A DNA stretch of 64,000 nucleotides, taken from positions 3,472,001-3,536,000 of the forward strand of contig NC_134831.1 of the NCBI RefSeq assembly GCF_004210375.1, given 5' to 3'. The stretch comes from Tachypleus tridentatus. Its lineage: Eukaryota; Arthropoda; Merostomata; Xiphosura; Limulidae. The position numbers and the translations under genes were made by a program. The notes beneath the pieces are model-generated. The model worked only from the letters and a program-made list of their open reading frames with translations. It had not been told where the DNA came from and made no database searches. Positions 62,994 to 64,000 of this stretch are shown here, one piece after another (the first letter of the stretch is position 1; each line of letters starts with the position of its first letter).

Positions 62994-63128
62994 ACCAACG
63001 AATAGTGAGATTGACCATCACATTATAACGCCCCACACGGTTGAAAGGGCAAGCATGCTCGGTGTGACGGGGATTCGAACCCGCGACCATAGGATTACGA
63101 GTTCCTTAACCACCTGGTCATGCCGGGC
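62994..63128 (-). repeat. SINE, main family, head half only
   Basis: Starts within the body at ACCAACGAATAGTGAGATTG and runs to the head end CCACCTGGTCATGCCGGGCCC; B box complement GGGGATTCGAACCC. Its tail half is missing. Confidence 0.92.
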
Positions 63129-64000
63129 CCTTATCACTTTTAACTTCATATTGTAACTTTTAACTCAGTTATATGGACTGAGTTTTTGAAATTCCTATGT
63201 AATGATAGAATCGGTATGCAAGTAAGTCTCGTAGATATAAAACACATCTCATCACTATATGAAGTCCTTTCTAGGGTCACTGAAGAATCTTCATAAAAGC
63301 CATGCACATCATGAACGGCTTTGTTAAATACGAGAAACTGTCCTTCGTTCGTTTTATTTCCTGATATCCTCACAGCTTCTTATATTTTAAAGCAATTCCA
63401 CCAATTAGCTCTATATAAAAAATTCCTCTACGATAAATTTAGGTGTCATCCAATCTTAATTCAGCTTTCAATTCCAATTTATGGATAGAAGCTGATGAGG
63501 GTTGATATTTGGCCCAAACGCATAAACATAATACCAACTGATTTGAAAGATTAGACTTCAGAGGTATCTATTTCAAGTCAGTAGTTTAGTATATAATTTA
63601 GCTGTTTTTTTTTTTTTTGTAAAGGTATATGGTTATGTTCTAAAAACGCATAAAGTTGAAAAAAATCATATTTATTACGTAGGCGCTGTGAATCTTTGTT
63701 TTTTGTTGTTACAAACAATATTTTAAACACGTTCGTCTTAAAAACGTCCATCCAAAGATAAGAGAAAAAGGAAGAAATTAGAGGTGTAGCGAACAAGTAT
63801 TCAAACATGTCAAGTTTCTTAGACACTCCGTGATGCTTCTGAGACAAAGTAGTAAAAAGATAAAATAAAACTCTGACAAGTACTGACAAACTACAAGCTT
63901 GAAAGAAAACCTAATTGTATCAGACTATCTGATAAGTAAACACAATCACAGAAAACAGTCAAACTAATATAAAGATTATAAGAAGCTAAATATTTTGATA
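63129..64000. other. Gene-free stretch to the window end
   Basis: No gene recognised. It holds one hammerhead-like word pair near 63492-63519 and a 103-codon AT-rich frame on the - strand (63578-63889) without a family signature. Confidence 0.5.

Noticed and set aside
52601-63128. SINE heads with A and B boxes as functional tRNA genes
   Set aside because: They lack a paired acceptor stem and continue into SINE bodies and A/C-rich tails.
63578-63889. 103-codon frame on the - strand, rich in F, L and K
   Set aside because: AT-rich composition explains it; no family recognised, no splice or promoter signal that I can defend.

Overview
The window looks like heterochromatic, repeat-dominated DNA from an invertebrate animal, AT-rich and without a recognisable protein-coding host gene. 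The right flank carries many copies of tRNA-derived SINEs. One has a head with a Thr-CGT-like anticodon loop, and its body contains the words AACATGCTCGC and GACGGTCAATCCCAC. I associate this family with horseshoe crab genomes. That is recollection, not a search, so the species call is tentative (chelicerate, perhaps a horseshoe crab).

Layout. (1) 1-16857 is one uninterrupted satellite of about 59-bp monomers, roughly 285-290 copies by length, in a single orientation and cut by the assembly gap. (2) 16858-17357 is a run of exactly 500 N, so its true length is unknown. (3) 17358-51292 is a head-to-tail macrosatellite: six full units of 5394-5402 bp and a seventh cut short. Each full unit holds a 5'-truncated Penelope-like retroelement (partial reverse transcriptase plus GIY-YIG endonuclease) between about 200-bp inverted repeats, a tRNA-Cys(GCA) locus, SINE relics, an eight-copy array of a 90-bp repeat, and an AT-rich spacer. 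(4) 51293-51369 is a piece of the element's right terminal repeat in inverted orientation, which closes the array. (5) 51370-64000 is ordinary intergenic DNA with at least 17 SINE copies or relics in three families and several minisatellites (113, 33 and about 46 bp).

How it fits together. The only credible host genes are the tRNA-Cys copies. Units 2 and 6 fold as complete tRNAs. Units 1, 3, 4 and 5 share the same two one-base losses, in the T stem and the acceptor stem. The Penelope-like copies are broken in every unit and have been copied along with the array. Sequence differences between units combine in conflicting ways, as expected if units exchange sequence by conversion or unequal crossing-over. 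A separate set of element variants is graded from left to right along the array.

Most worth a second look: the tandem tRNA-Cys macrosatellite with its two tRNA alleles; hammerhead-ribozyme-like cores in the Penelope-like termini; the inverted end fragment at the array boundary; a paired palindrome whose two copies differ by symmetric changes; and a SINE tRNA-head amplified seven times with an order showing trimer structure. Copy numbers and one-base indels in homopolymers should be treated with care, because long arrays are where assemblies fail.
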